Positions 42,904-51,187 of a stretch of DNA of 60,016 nt are shown here, piece after piece. The stretch is taken from positions 1 through 60,016 of the forward strand of contig CAZDCT010000001.1 in the NCBI GenBank assembly GCA_964504075.1, in the 5' to 3' direction. Every line of letters starts with the position of its first letter. The first letter of the stretch is position 1. The position numbers and the translations under genes were made by a program. Under the pieces are notes generated by a model, which saw only the letters and a list, made by a program, of their open reading frames with translations, was not told where the DNA came from and made no database searches. The stretch comes from JAHJCL01 sp964504075 (GTDB lineage: Bacteria; Patescibacteriota; Minisyncoccia; Minisyncoccales; DG-74-3).

Positions 42904-45900
42904 ATGAAATTTACCCACCTTCATGTTCATAGTCATTATTCTTTACTTGATGGTTTATCCAAAATCGATGAACTTCTAGATTATGTCAAGGAGTTAGGCA
43001 TGGATTCAGTAGCAGTCACAGATCATGGAAATATTTACGGAGCAGTAGAATTCTATAAAAAAGCTAAGGCAAAAGGAATTAAACCAATAATTGGATGTGA
43101 GATTTATTTGTCTTACGAAAAGATGTCTCAAAAGAGACCAAATATTGATGACAAGAGATTCCACCTAATTTTATTAGTTAAAAACGAACAAGGTTATAAA
43201 AATTTAGTAAAGCTAATAACCAAAGCCCATTTAGAGGGCTTTTATTATAGGCCAAGGGTTGATGAAGAATTATTGGCTCAACATTCAGAAGGCTTAATTG
43301 CTTGCTCAGCCTGTCTTCAAGGTAAGATTCCTCAATTAATTCTGGCCAAGAAAATAGAAGAAGCAGAAAAATTGGCTTTAAAATATCAACAAATATTTGG
43401 CAAAGGTAATTTTTACCTAGAACTTCAAAATCATCCCAACATTAAAGAACAAGGAGTTGTCAATCAAGAATTAATTAAAATCTCTAAAAAATTAAATATT
43501 CCCTTGATAGCTACTAATGATAGTCATTACTTAAAACCAGAAGATGCTGAAGCTCAAGATATTTTAATGCTTATTAATACTGGAGGCGATCTTAATGATC
43601 GTGACAGATTAACTCTTAAGGCAGATGATTTTTCTTTGAAGTCTCCTCAAAAAATGATTAAAGATTTCAAACATGTACCTCAGGCAATTGAAAATACTCA
43701 AAAAATTGTTGAGCAATGTAATTTTGAATTTATTTTAGGCGAAACAAAGCTTCCCAAATTTCAAGTCCCTAACGGAAAAACACCAGACGACTATTTAAAA
43801 GAATTATGCTTAGTAGGTATTAAAAAGAGATATCAGATTATTAAACAAAAAGAACCAATGAAAAGGTTAGAGTACGAACTTTCAATAATCAAAAAAATGG
43901 GTTTTGCTTCCTATTTCTTAATTGTCCAAGATTTTGTTAATTGGGCAAAAGAAAATAGAATTGTTGTTGGACCTGGGCGAGGAAGTGTAGCCGGTTCAAT
44001 CACCTCTTATGCCCTAAACATCACTACTGTTGATCCTTTAAAATACAACCTTCTTTTTGAAAGATTTTTAAATCCTTCCCGCATTTCAATGCCTGATATT
44101 GATTTAGATTTTACCGATAGAAGAAGAGATGAGGTTATTGATTATGTAAGTCAAAAATATGGAAAAGATAGAGTGGCTCAAATTATCACCTTTGGAACAA
44201 TGGCTGCTCGAGCTGCCATCAGAGACGTAGGAAGAGCTTTAGGATACCCTTATGGATATTGTGACAGAATTGCTAAATTGATTCCCTTTGGTTTTAAATT
44301 AGATCATACTCTTAAAAAAATAGTTGAGTTTCGTCAGATCTATGAGACTGAAGAACAAGCAAAAAGACTCATTGATTTTGCCAGAAAATTAGAAGGAACA
44401 GTTCGCCACGTATCAACTCATGCCTGCGGTATTGTTATTTCAGCTGAACCTTTAGACAACATTGTTCCTCTTCAACATCCAACCCAAGATGATACATCTA
44501 TTGTTACTCAATATGAAATGCATGCTATTGAGGATCTTGGTCTTTTAAAAATGGATTTCTTGGGATTAAAAAATCTAACTATTATTGAGGATACCTTAGC
44601 CAGAATATATGCAATTCGAAAAAAAAGCATTGATATTGAAAAGCTTGCTCCAGGAGATAGAAAAACATACCAGTTATTGCAAAAAGCTGAGACAATAGGT
44701 GTTTTTCAATTGGAAGGCGAAGGAATTAGGAGGTATTTAAAACAGCTAAAACCAACAGAATTTGAAGACATTATTGCTATGATTGCCCTCTATCGACCAG
44801 GACCAATGTCTCTTATTCCTGAGTATATTCAAAGAAAAGAAGGGAAAAGAAAAATTGAATATATTCATCCCAGCCTAGAAACCATTCTAAAACCAACTTA
44901 TGGAATAATGATTTTTCAAGAACAACTTATGCAAATTGCTCAAGAATTGGCTGGTTTTTCCCTTGCTGAAGCTGATATATTAAGAAAAGCAGTTGGTAAA
45001 AAAATAGAAAGTTTACTCGTAGCCCAAAAAGAAAAATTTATTGATGGTGCAATAAAAAATGGGGTTAAAAGAGAAATTGCTTCTAAGGTTTGGGATTGGA
45101 TTTTACCTTTTGCTCGTTATGGTTTCAACAAAAGCCATAGTGCTTGTTATGCAACCATTGCTTATCAAACAGCTTATTTAAAAACACACTATCCAGTAGA
45201 GTTTATGTCAGCTCTTCTTACTTCTGAAAAATCAGATACTGAAAGGATTGGTTTTCTAATTGATGAATGTAAAAAAATGAAGATTGAAGTATTAGCTCCA
45301 GACATAAATGAAAGTTTTAGAAACTTTTCAGTTGTTCCCAAAACTAATAAAATAAGATTTGGTTTGTTTGCGATTAAAAATGTTGGCGAAAATATTGTTA
45401 ATTCAATTATTTCTGAAAGAAAGGCTGATGGGCCATATAAATCAATAACAGATTTTATTTCCAGAGTTGACCCTCAGGTTATTAATAAGAAATCTTTAGA
45501 AAGCCTAATTAAGGCTGGGGTTTTTGATAAATTCGCAGAAAGAAATCAACTTTTACATAATATTGAAAGATTATTAAGTTATGCTCGAGAAAATAAAAAT
45601 CAGAAAATTTCAGGACAAAAAATTCTTTTTTCTAAAAAAACTTTCAACTCAGACTTTTATCTTGAACCCGCTCCTCCAGCCAAAAAAAGTGAAAAATTAA
45701 ATTGGGAAAAAGAATTGTTAGGACTTTTTGTAACAAGTCATCCACTAGATGACTTCCGAGCTATTTTAGCAAAAAATGCAGTTAGAATTTCTGAATTGAC
45801 TCCATCTCTTAATTATAATCAAGTTAGAATAGGAGGAGTTATTTCTAAAATCAAAAAAATTATCACTAAAAATGGAAAGCCAATGCTTTTTGTTAAATTA

Positions 45901-46068
45901 GAAGATTTAACAGATAAAATTGAGGTTGTTGTTTTCCCAAAAGTTATGGAACAAAATCCAGCTGCTTTCCGGGAAAATAAGGTTGTTTTAATTCAGGGCA
46001 AATTAGATGATAGGGGTGGAGAGAAAAAACTAATCTGTAACAATATTGAAGAAATTACAGAGGCTTGA
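42904..46068 (+). CDS. dnaE: DNA polymerase III subunit alpha
   Basis: The product has 1054 residues, slightly short for DnaE1. PHP domain: HLHVHSHYSLLDG, VAVTDHGNIYG, CSACLQGKI, NDSHYL. Palm: VVGPGRGSVAGS and PDIDLDFTDRRRDEVI with the catalytic aspartates, then a third acidic motif region around TQYEMHAIEDLGLLKMDFLGLKNL. Fingers: YRPGPMSLIPEYI and ARYGFNKSHSACYA. The C-terminal part has the helix-hairpin-helix and an OB fold (VRIGGVISKIKKIITKNGKPMLFVKLED). The PHP metal ligands look intact, so proofreading by PHP is possible. The TGA stop is inside the -35 box of the thrS promoter. Confidence 0.96.
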   Translation: MKFTHLHVHSHYSLLDGLSKIDELLDYVKELGMDSVAVTDHGNIYGAVEFYKKAKAKGIKPIIGCEIYLSYEKMSQKRPNIDDKRFHLILLVKNEQGYKNLVKLITKAHLEGFYYRPRVDEELLAQHSEGLIACSACLQGKIPQLILAKKIEEAEKLALKYQQIFGKGNFYLELQNHPNIKEQGVVNQELIKISKKLNIPLIATNDSHYLKPEDAEAQDILMLINTGGDLNDRDRLTLKADDFSLKSPQKMIKDFKHVPQAIENTQKIVEQCNFEFILGETKLPKFQVPNGKTPDDYLKELCLVGIKKRYQIIKQKEPMKRLEYELSIIKKMGFASYFLIVQDFVNWAKENRIVVGPGRGSVAGSITSYALNITTVDPLKYNLLFERFLNPSRISMPDIDLDFTDRRRDEVIDYVSQKYGKDRVAQIITFGTMAARAAIRDVGRALGYPYGYCDRIAKLIPFGFKLDHTLKKIVEFRQIYETEEQAKRLIDFARKLEGTVRHVSTHACGIVISAEPLDNIVPLQHPTQDDTSIVTQYEMHAIEDLGLLKMDFLGLKNLTIIEDTLARIYAIRKKSIDIEKLAPGDRKTYQLLQKAETIGVFQLEGEGIRRYLKQLKPTEFEDIIAMIALYRPGPMSLIPEYIQRKEGKRKIEYIHPSLETILKPTYGIMIFQEQLMQIAQELAGFSLAEADILRKAVGKKIESLLVAQKEKFIDGAIKNGVKREIASKVWDWILPFARYGFNKSHSACYATIAYQTAYLKTHYPVEFMSALLTSEKSDTERIGFLIDECKKMKIEVLAPDINESFRNFSVVPKTNKIRFGLFAIKNVGENIVNSIISERKADGPYKSITDFISRVDPQVINKKSLESLIKAGVFDKFAERNQLLHNIERLLSYARENKNQKISGQKILFSKKTFNSDFYLEPAPPAKKSEKLNWEKELLGLFVTSHPLDDFRAILAKNAVRISELTPSLNYNQVRIGGVISKIKKIITKNGKPMLFVKLEDLTDKIEVVVFPKVMEQNPAAFRENKVVLIQGKLDDRGGEKKLICNNIEEITEA

Positions 46069-46092
46069 CAAACATTTCTAATATCTTAAAAT
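46065..46092 (+). promoter_or_regulatory. Promoter of thrS
   Basis: TTGACA (46065-46070), 16-base spacer, TAAAAT (46087-46092). The -35 contains the dnaE stop TGA (46066-46068). The leader to thrS is about 240 nt, the longest in the window. Confidence 0.7.
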
Positions 46093-46153
46093 AAAAACAG
46101 ATGTTAATTTGTTTAAAAAAATTCAATATAACAACCACAACAACTTCTTTTTA

Positions 46154-46208
46154 GGTCAACTGAGGATATTTTTTAATTTTCAGCTGGCCTCTTCAAAAAG
46201 AGGTTTTT
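46154..46208 (+). promoter_or_regulatory. thrS leader: terminator with competing upstream stem
   Basis: CCTCTT / AAGAGG (46188-46203, 4-base loop) followed by TTTTTG is an intrinsic terminator about 90 nt into the leader. Upstream, GGTCAACTG (46154-46162) can pair with CAGCTGGCC (46181-46189) with one mismatch and one wobble, overlapping the terminator's 5' arm. The alternative pairing fits attenuation control of thrS. No T-box consensus was found. Confidence 0.5.
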
Positions 46209-46224
46209 GTTTATAAGTCGAAGG

Positions 46225-46307
46225 ATATTATTCACAGAGCACTGTTTTCGATAGAATACTGTACTCAAAGAGCTAAAGCTCTTTTCGACAGAGTCTGGTG
46301 ACTCTGT
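46225..46307 (+). repeat. Hairpin cluster in the thrS leader (GAGCT family)
   Basis: After GATATTATT come CAGAG, CTGTACTC, a perfect hairpin AAAGAGCT/AGCTCTTT (46267-46284), TTCGACA, and a second perfect 8-bp hairpin ACAGAGTC/GACTCTGT with a 4-base loop (46288-46307). Related blocks occur on the minus strand at 3909-3958 and in part at 23797-23825. Confidence 0.55.
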
Positions 46308-46340
46308 AATTAAAAATTAAAAAACTAAATAACTAAAAAT

Positions 46341-48071
46341 ATGGCTAAAATAGAAACGATTAGACATTCGCTGTCTCATATTATGGCAGCAGCAGTTCAA
46401 GAGCTTTTTCCAAAAGTAAAATTTGGAATTGGACCAGCGATTGAAAATGGTTTTTACTATGATTTTGAGTTTCCTAAAAATCTGAGTCCGAACGATCTAC
46501 CTAAAATTGAAAAGAAAATGAAAGAACTTATTAAAAGAAATGTTCCTTTTAAAAAGCTAAGTGTTTCTAAAAAAGAAGCTCAAAAAATCTTTAAAGGACA
46601 ACCCTATAAACTGGATTTAATTAAAGAATTAAAAAGCAGTGAAGTCAATCTTTATCAAAGTGGAGAGTTTACAGATTTGTGCAAAGGTCCTCATGTCAGG
46701 TCAAGCAAAGAACTTTCTCTTCATGCTTTTAAGTTAACCAAAATTGCTGGAGCTTATTGGAAAGGAAGCGAAAAAAACCCAATGCTTCAAAGGATTTATG
46801 CTCTTGCTTTTAATTCTAAGAAAGAATTGGATGATTTTCTTAAACAAGAAGTAGAAGCAGAAAAAAGAGACCATCGTAAATTAGGCAAAAAATTAGAACT
46901 TTTTATGATTGATGAAGAATTTGGGCAAGGTTTACCTTTATGGCTTCCCAAAGGAGCAATTATCAGAAAAATTATTATGGATTTTGCTCTAAATACCTAC
47001 TTAAACAGAGGCTATCAATTGGTTGCCACTCCCCATATTGCAAACCTGAAATTATGGAAAAGATCTGGTCATTGGGATTTTTATCGAGAAAGCATGTATT
47101 CTCCAATAAAAGTAGAAAAAGAGTTTTACATGATTAAACCAATGAATTGCCCTGGTCATGTTAAAATTTATGATTCAAAAATAAGGTCATATAAGAATTT
47201 ACCTTTAAGATTTACCGAGATGGGAACTGTTTATAGGTATGAAAGATCAGGAACCCTGCATGGCTTGGTAAGAGTAAGAGGCTTTACTCAAGATGATGCT
47301 CACATTTTCTGCACTCCAGAACAATTACACTCAGAGCTCTTAGAAATGATTGATTTAACCTTATATATTTTGAGAAGTTTTGGTTTCAAAAAGTTTGAAA
47401 TTTCTCTTTCTGTTCGTGATATAAAAAAGAAAAAAAAGTATTTGGGAGATGATAAGGTTTGGAAATTGGCTGAAAAAGCCTTAGAAAACGCTTTAAAAAC
47501 CAAAAAGCTTTCTTATACTCGCTATCTAGGAGAGGCGGTCTTTTATGGACCTAAGATTGATTTTTTGGTTTCAGACGCTATTGGTAGAAAATGGCAATTA
47601 ACAACTATTCAAGTAGATTTTAATTTTCCAGAAAAATTTGATCTCAATTATATTGATAAAAAGGGGAAGAAGAAAAGACCAATTATGCTTCATCGAGCAC
47701 TGTTGGGCTCTTTAGAAAGATTTATTGGGGTGCTGATTGAACATTATGAAGGTGCTTTTCCTTTGTGGTTATCGCCCATCCAATTCATGATTATTCCAGT
47801 GGGTTCAAAACATAGAAACTTTGCAAAAAAAGTTGCCGAAAGTTTAAAGGAGCAAAGCTTCAGAGCAATAGTAAAAGATGAAACCGAAACTGTTTCAAAA
47901 AAGATAAGAGAGGGAGAAATTCAAAAAATCCCCTATCTCTTGGTTGTTGGTGATAAAGAAATGAAAAGTCAATCAGTTAGGGTAAGAAAAAGAGGAAAAG
48001 GTGATATCGGAATAATGAAATTGTCTAAATTCTTAGAAAAAGTTAAAATAGAACAAGAGTCGAAAAAATAA
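46341..48071 (+). CDS. thrS: Threonyl-tRNA synthetase lacking the TGS domain
   Basis: The product has 576 residues, against about 640 in most bacteria. It starts directly with the editing domain (IRHSLSHIMAAAVQELFP, the HxxxH zinc motif; DLCKGPHV), so the N-terminal TGS domain is absent. The class II catalytic core is complete: PMNCPGHVKIY (zinc Cys), LPLRFTEMGTVYRYERSGTLHGLVRVRGFTQDDAHIFC (motif 2), and HRALLGSLERFIGVLIEHYEG (motif 3). The anticodon-binding domain (FMIIPVGSKH ... GEIQKIPYLLVVGDKE) ends the protein. It charges tRNA-Thr. The long structured leader suggests regulation before translation. Confidence 0.96.
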   Translation: MAKIETIRHSLSHIMAAAVQELFPKVKFGIGPAIENGFYYDFEFPKNLSPNDLPKIEKKMKELIKRNVPFKKLSVSKKEAQKIFKGQPYKLDLIKELKSSEVNLYQSGEFTDLCKGPHVRSSKELSLHAFKLTKIAGAYWKGSEKNPMLQRIYALAFNSKKELDDFLKQEVEAEKRDHRKLGKKLELFMIDEEFGQGLPLWLPKGAIIRKIIMDFALNTYLNRGYQLVATPHIANLKLWKRSGHWDFYRESMYSPIKVEKEFYMIKPMNCPGHVKIYDSKIRSYKNLPLRFTEMGTVYRYERSGTLHGLVRVRGFTQDDAHIFCTPEQLHSELLEMIDLTLYILRSFGFKKFEISLSVRDIKKKKKYLGDDKVWKLAEKALENALKTKKLSYTRYLGEAVFYGPKIDFLVSDAIGRKWQLTTIQVDFNFPEKFDLNYIDKKGKKKRPIMLHRALLGSLERFIGVLIEHYEGAFPLWLSPIQFMIIPVGSKHRNFAKKVAESLKEQSFRAIVKDETETVSKKIREGEIQKIPYLLVVGDKEMKSQSVRVRKRGKGDIGIMKLSKFLEKVKIEQESKK

Positions 48072-48086
48072 TTAATTGAATAAACT

Positions 48087-49295
48087 ATGTTAAACAAAAA
48101 AAGAGTGTTTTTTCTGAGCATTATTCTCTTGGGTGGTTTAATGCTTGGCGGTTTTGTATTGGCCCAAGAAAATGACGATCAAATTATTGATCAAGCAATA
48201 GTTCTTGATGAAGACATTGAGGCAGAAGATTTAGGAATCGGAAAACCAATCATTCTTCCTGACAATCCTTTTTATTTCCTAAAAACTTGGGCAAGAAACA
48301 TTAGACAAGCTTTTGCTTTTAGAAATGTTGTTAAAGCAGAATTAATGGAAAAATTTGCTAATGAAAAGCTAATGGAGCTTAAAGAAATGGTTAAAAGAGA
48401 AAAAAGCGTAGAAGTTATTAAAAGAGCTGCTGATAATTATGAAGAAGAAATTGAAAAGATAAAAGACGTTACTGGTAAAATCAAAGAAAAAGCCCAAGAA
48501 AGCCCTGAGGTTGAAAGATTTTTAGATAAGTTTGTAAAACATCAGATTTTGCATCAAAGAATTTTACAAAAATTAGAAGATCAGGTTCCTGCGGAAAACA
48601 TGGAAAAAATAACAGAAATGCGAGAAAAACATTTGGAGACATTTGGAGAAGTAATGACTAAACTGGAAGATAGGTCAGAAAAGCTTAAAGAAACACTAGA
48701 AACTAAAATGGAAGAAATTGAAGGTTCAAAATATAAAAATTTCAAAAATTTAGAAATTTTATCAGAATTAGAAGAAATGGTTCCTGAACAAATAAAAGAA
48801 ACTGTTAGGGAAGTTAAAGAAAATACCTTAATGAAATTCAAGGTTGAATTAGAAAAAATGCCTGTTCAAGATCAAGAAAGATTTGGTGATTACTTAGAAA
48901 AAATTAGTGGAGAAGAAGAAAATCAAGTCAGAGTTTTGGAAAGTTTAAGAATGAAATTAAAAGAAACACCAAAAATTGAGCAGAACATCATTCAATCTAG
49001 AGATAAGGCCTTGGAGCAGGTTCAGCAAAGAACTCAGGAAGAAATAAAGCAGGAAACCCAAAGTGAAGTCCAAGAGCAAACCCAAGAAAGGATTCAAGAA
49101 AAAAAACAAGTTTGTATAAGTTTGTGGGATCCTGTTTGTGGCGCTGACGGAAGAACCTATTCTAATGAATGTTTTGCCGAAATAGCTGGAGTAGGCATAA
49201 AATACAGAGGAGCTTGTCAAAAAGAAAGTGTAACACAACCCATTGATCTTCAACAAATCAAAGAAAGGGTCAGACAATCAACGGATATTAAGTAA
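48087..49295 (+). CDS. Exported DUF5667 protein with C-terminal Kazal-type inhibitor domain
   Basis: The product has 402 residues. A signal peptide (about 1-26: KKR, hydrophobic core, ending VLAQE) is followed by an acidic stretch and the DUF5667 core LPDNPFYFLKTWARNIRQAFAF with ELMEKFANEKLMELKEM. A long charged, mostly helical coiled-coil region (about 90-335) follows, ending in Gln/Glu repeats. Then comes a Kazal-like module, VCISLWDPVCGADGRTYSNE with CFAEIAGVGIKYRGAC. It has four cysteines; the fifth-position Cys of AxCxG is replaced by Ile, so two disulfides remain. Kazal domains inhibit serine proteases, so the protein may shield the surface. It is 15 bases after thrS and 5 bases before miaB. 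Confidence 0.85.
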   Translation: MLNKKRVFFLSIILLGGLMLGGFVLAQENDDQIIDQAIVLDEDIEAEDLGIGKPIILPDNPFYFLKTWARNIRQAFAFRNVVKAELMEKFANEKLMELKEMVKREKSVEVIKRAADNYEEEIEKIKDVTGKIKEKAQESPEVERFLDKFVKHQILHQRILQKLEDQVPAENMEKITEMREKHLETFGEVMTKLEDRSEKLKETLETKMEEIEGSKYKNFKNLEILSELEEMVPEQIKETVREVKENTLMKFKVELEKMPVQDQERFGDYLEKISGEEENQVRVLESLRMKLKETPKIEQNIIQSRDKALEQVQQRTQEEIKQETQSEVQEQTQERIQEKKQVCISLWDPVCGADGRTYSNECFAEIAGVGIKYRGACQKESVTQPIDLQQIKERVRQSTDIK

Positions 49296-49300
49296 GGCAA

Positions 49301-50626
49301 ATGAAATATTTTGTAATCACTTATGGCTGTCAGCTAAATCAATCTGATAGCGAAAGAATTATTTCAGTATTAGAAACTGCAGGATATCAATCAGCCCCGA
49401 CAATGAGCGGGGCTGATTTAATTGTGATTAATATGTGCTCTATCAGACAATCGGCAGTTGATAGAGTTTATGGTAAAATACAAGATTTTATTAAGCTAAA
49501 AAATAAAAACCCAAATATTAAAACACTACTTTCTGGATGTATTTTAAAAAAAGATTTAAAAAAGTTTAAACAACAATTCGATTTTATTCTTCCAATTAAA
49601 ACTTTAAAAAAATGGCCTGCAATTCTTAATAAGGAAACTTATTTTTATTATCCCAACCCAAGAGAAAATCAATTTAATAAACAATTCTCTACTAATTATT
49701 TCTTTGTTCAAACCAAGCCTCTAAATGATTTTTCAATACAGGTTCCCATTTCTTCTGGGTGTAATAATTTTTGCACTTATTGTGTTGTGCCATATGTTAG
49801 AGGATCTTTAATTTGCAGATCTCATAAGGAAATTTTAAAAGAAATACGTGGTTTTATTAAAAAAGGATTTAAAGAAATATGGCTCTTAGGTCAAAATGTT
49901 AATGATTATACCTCTCCTTTCGATAAAACAATAAACTTTCCAAAACTTTTAAAAATGGTTAATGGTATTCCAGGTCGTTTCTGGATTCGTTTTACTTCTC
50001 CTCATCCCAAAAACTTTTCTAAAGAACTAATTGATATCATGGCAAGTTGTAAAAAAATAACCCCATATCTTAATCTACCAGTTCAGTCAGGAGATAATAA
50101 GATTTTAAAAAAAATGAATCGTCCCTATACTGTTGAAAAATATAAAAGATTGGTAAAAAGAATCAGGAAAAAAATTCCAAACATTTGTTTATCTACTGAC
50201 GTAATTGTTGGTTTTCCTGGAGAAACAAAAAAACAATTTGAAAACACTGTTAAGCTTTTTAAAGAAATAAAATATGACATGGCCTATATTTCTATTTATT
50301 CTTCAAGGACCGAAACAGCTGCTTTTAAATTTAAGCATGTTATCCCCCACCATGAAAAACAAAGAAGACATAAAAGATTAACCGAGATTCTTAAACAAAC
50401 TGCTTTAGAAAATAATAAAAAATACATTGGTAAAACAGCAGATGTTTTAATGACTAAATCTAAAAACGGATTTTTGATTGGTAAAACCGACACATATAAA
50501 ACAGTTAGGTTTCAGGTTTCAAGTTTCAAGTTTCAAGATTTAATTGGTAAATTCGTAAAAGTCAAAATTATAGATGCTTTTCCCTGGGGACTAAAAGGAG
50601 TTTACATGGAATTGGTTTGTACTTGA
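49301..50626 (+). CDS. miaB: tRNA-2-methylthio-N6-dimethylallyladenosine synthase MiaB-like
   Basis: The product has 441 residues. UPF0004 domain: YFVITYGCQLNQSDSERI, NMCSIRQSA, LLSGCILKK (cluster cysteines). Radical-SAM domain: PISSGCNNFCTYCVVPYVRG, WLLGQNVNDY, PHPKNFS, LNLPVQSGDNKILKKMNRPYT, LSTDVIVGFPGET. A C-terminal TRAM domain follows. MiaB thiomethylates i6A37 made by MiaA, whose gene lies downstream beyond the orphan island. The usual RSR after the cluster region is RSH here. A 4 x 7-bp tandem repeat (50508-50535) lies in the TRAM part and could cause frame slippage. The TGA stop sits inside the next promoter's -35. Confidence 0.94.
   Translation: MKYFVITYGCQLNQSDSERIISVLETAGYQSAPTMSGADLIVINMCSIRQSAVDRVYGKIQDFIKLKNKNPNIKTLLSGCILKKDLKKFKQQFDFILPIKTLKKWPAILNKETYFYYPNPRENQFNKQFSTNYFFVQTKPLNDFSIQVPISSGCNNFCTYCVVPYVRGSLICRSHKEILKEIRGFIKKGFKEIWLLGQNVNDYTSPFDKTINFPKLLKMVNGIPGRFWIRFTSPHPKNFSKELIDIMASCKKITPYLNLPVQSGDNKILKKMNRPYTVEKYKRLVKRIRKKIPNICLSTDVIVGFPGETKKQFENTVKLFKEIKYDMAYISIYSSRTETAAFKFKHVIPHHEKQRRHKRLTEILKQTALENNKKYIGKTADVLMTKSKNGFLIGKTDTYKTVRFQVSSFKFQDLIGKFVKVKIIDAFPWGLKGVYMELVCT
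50508..50535. repeat. Four-copy heptamer repeat inside miaB
   Basis: Four adjacent 7-base units, (A/G)GTTTCA, encoding FQVSSFKFQ in the TRAM domain. A copy-number change shifts the reading frame. Confidence 0.8.
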
Positions 50627-50650
50627 CAATTTTCAATAATTATATAAAAT
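50623..50650 (+). promoter_or_regulatory. Promoter reading into the gap
   Basis: TTGACA (50623-50628), 16-base spacer, TAAAAT (50645-50650). The miaB stop TGA (50624-50626) is inside the -35. It drives whatever lies in the gap and probably the small ORF at 50770. Confidence 0.6.
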
Positions 50651-50665
50651 AAAAAGTAGGTGTTT

Positions 50666-50765
50666 NNNNNNNNNNNNNNNNNNNNNNNNNNNNNNNNNNN
50701 NNNNNNNNNNNNNNNNNNNNNNNNNNNNNNNNNNNNNNNNNNNNNNNNNNNNNNNNNNNNNNNNN
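50666..50765. other. Assembly gap of 100 Ns
   Basis: One hundred Ns of unknown true length, directly downstream of a promoter and upstream of an orphan small ORF. A repeat or atypical sequence may have broken assembly here. Confidence 0.99.
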
Positions 50766-50769
50766 GACG

Positions 50770-50940
50770 ATGAGTGAAAATAAGGCGGGTTCTTGGGCGA
50801 GTAAGTATGGTTTCAAGACTGCTAAGGAATATGTTGACTACATGGCCAAGTATGGTCTATGGGGCGGAGACGAGTATATAAAGAAGAGAGGAACGCGGAA
50901 CAAACTACTCGTCATTTTAACAAAAACTAAAATCCTATAA
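50770..50940 (+). CDS. Orphan small protein, about 56 residues (may extend into the gap)
   Basis: ATG AGT GAA AAT ... TAA gives MSENKAGSWASKYGFKTAKE followed by YVDYMAKYGLWGGDEYIKKR and a hydrophobic-basic end. It is rich in Tyr, Lys and Gly, and the codon use is unlike the surrounding genes. No stop lies between the gap edge and this ATG, so the protein may start earlier. I do not recognise it. It stands between the gap promoter and three further tandem promoters, with no obvious Shine-Dalgarno visible because the upstream bases are Ns. Confidence 0.45.
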   Translation: MSENKAGSWASKYGFKTAKEYVDYMAKYGLWGGDEYIKKRGTRNKLLVILTKTKIL

Positions 50941-50994
50941 GGGCTTTCAAAACAAAAATTGACAGCCTATTTTTTTTGTTCACTTAAAATGACT

Positions 50995-51023
50995 TTGACA
51001 AATTTCGTGCGATCGTTTAAAAT
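50995..51023 (+). promoter_or_regulatory. Tandem promoter copy 1 with CGATCG in the spacer
   Basis: TTGACA (50995-51000), 17-base spacer holding TGCGATCGT, TAAAAT (51018-51023), then TTGCC. It is similar base for base to the copy 76 bases downstream. Confidence 0.65.
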
Positions 51024-51070
51024 TTGCCGAAATTTATAAATTATGTCAAAATTAAAAAACATTAAAAGGT

Positions 51071-51099
51071 GTGACAAAAATCGGACGATCGCATAATTC
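51071..51099 (+). promoter_or_regulatory. Tandem promoter copy 2 with CGATCG in the spacer
   Basis: GTGACA (51071-51076), 17-base spacer holding ACGATCGCA, TAATTC (51094-51099), then TTGCC. The CGATCG cores of the two copies lie at the same position between -35 and -10 and form an inverted repeat pair, as a repressor operator might. Confidence 0.55.
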
Positions 51100-51142
51100 T
51101 TGCCAAATTAACACTATCTCTAACCTGGGGGTTAAAAGGCAT

Positions 51143-51172
51143 TTTACAAAAATAACCTTTGGTGTGTATAAT
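51143..51172 (+). promoter_or_regulatory. Promoter of the 41-residue orphan gene
   Basis: TTTACA (51143-51148), 18-base spacer, TATAAT (51167-51172). Fifteen bases lie between the -10 and ATG 51188; AAGGA (51177-51181) precedes the start at Shine-Dalgarno spacing but would be at the extreme 5' end of a transcript from this promoter. Confidence 0.65.
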
Positions 51173-51187
51173 ATATAAGGATTAAAA

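Noticed and set aside
46154..46310. T-box riboswitch in front of thrS
   Set aside because: No T-box consensus (AGGGTGGNACCGCG-like) or recognisable specifier loop was found; only a generic terminator with a competing stem can be supported.
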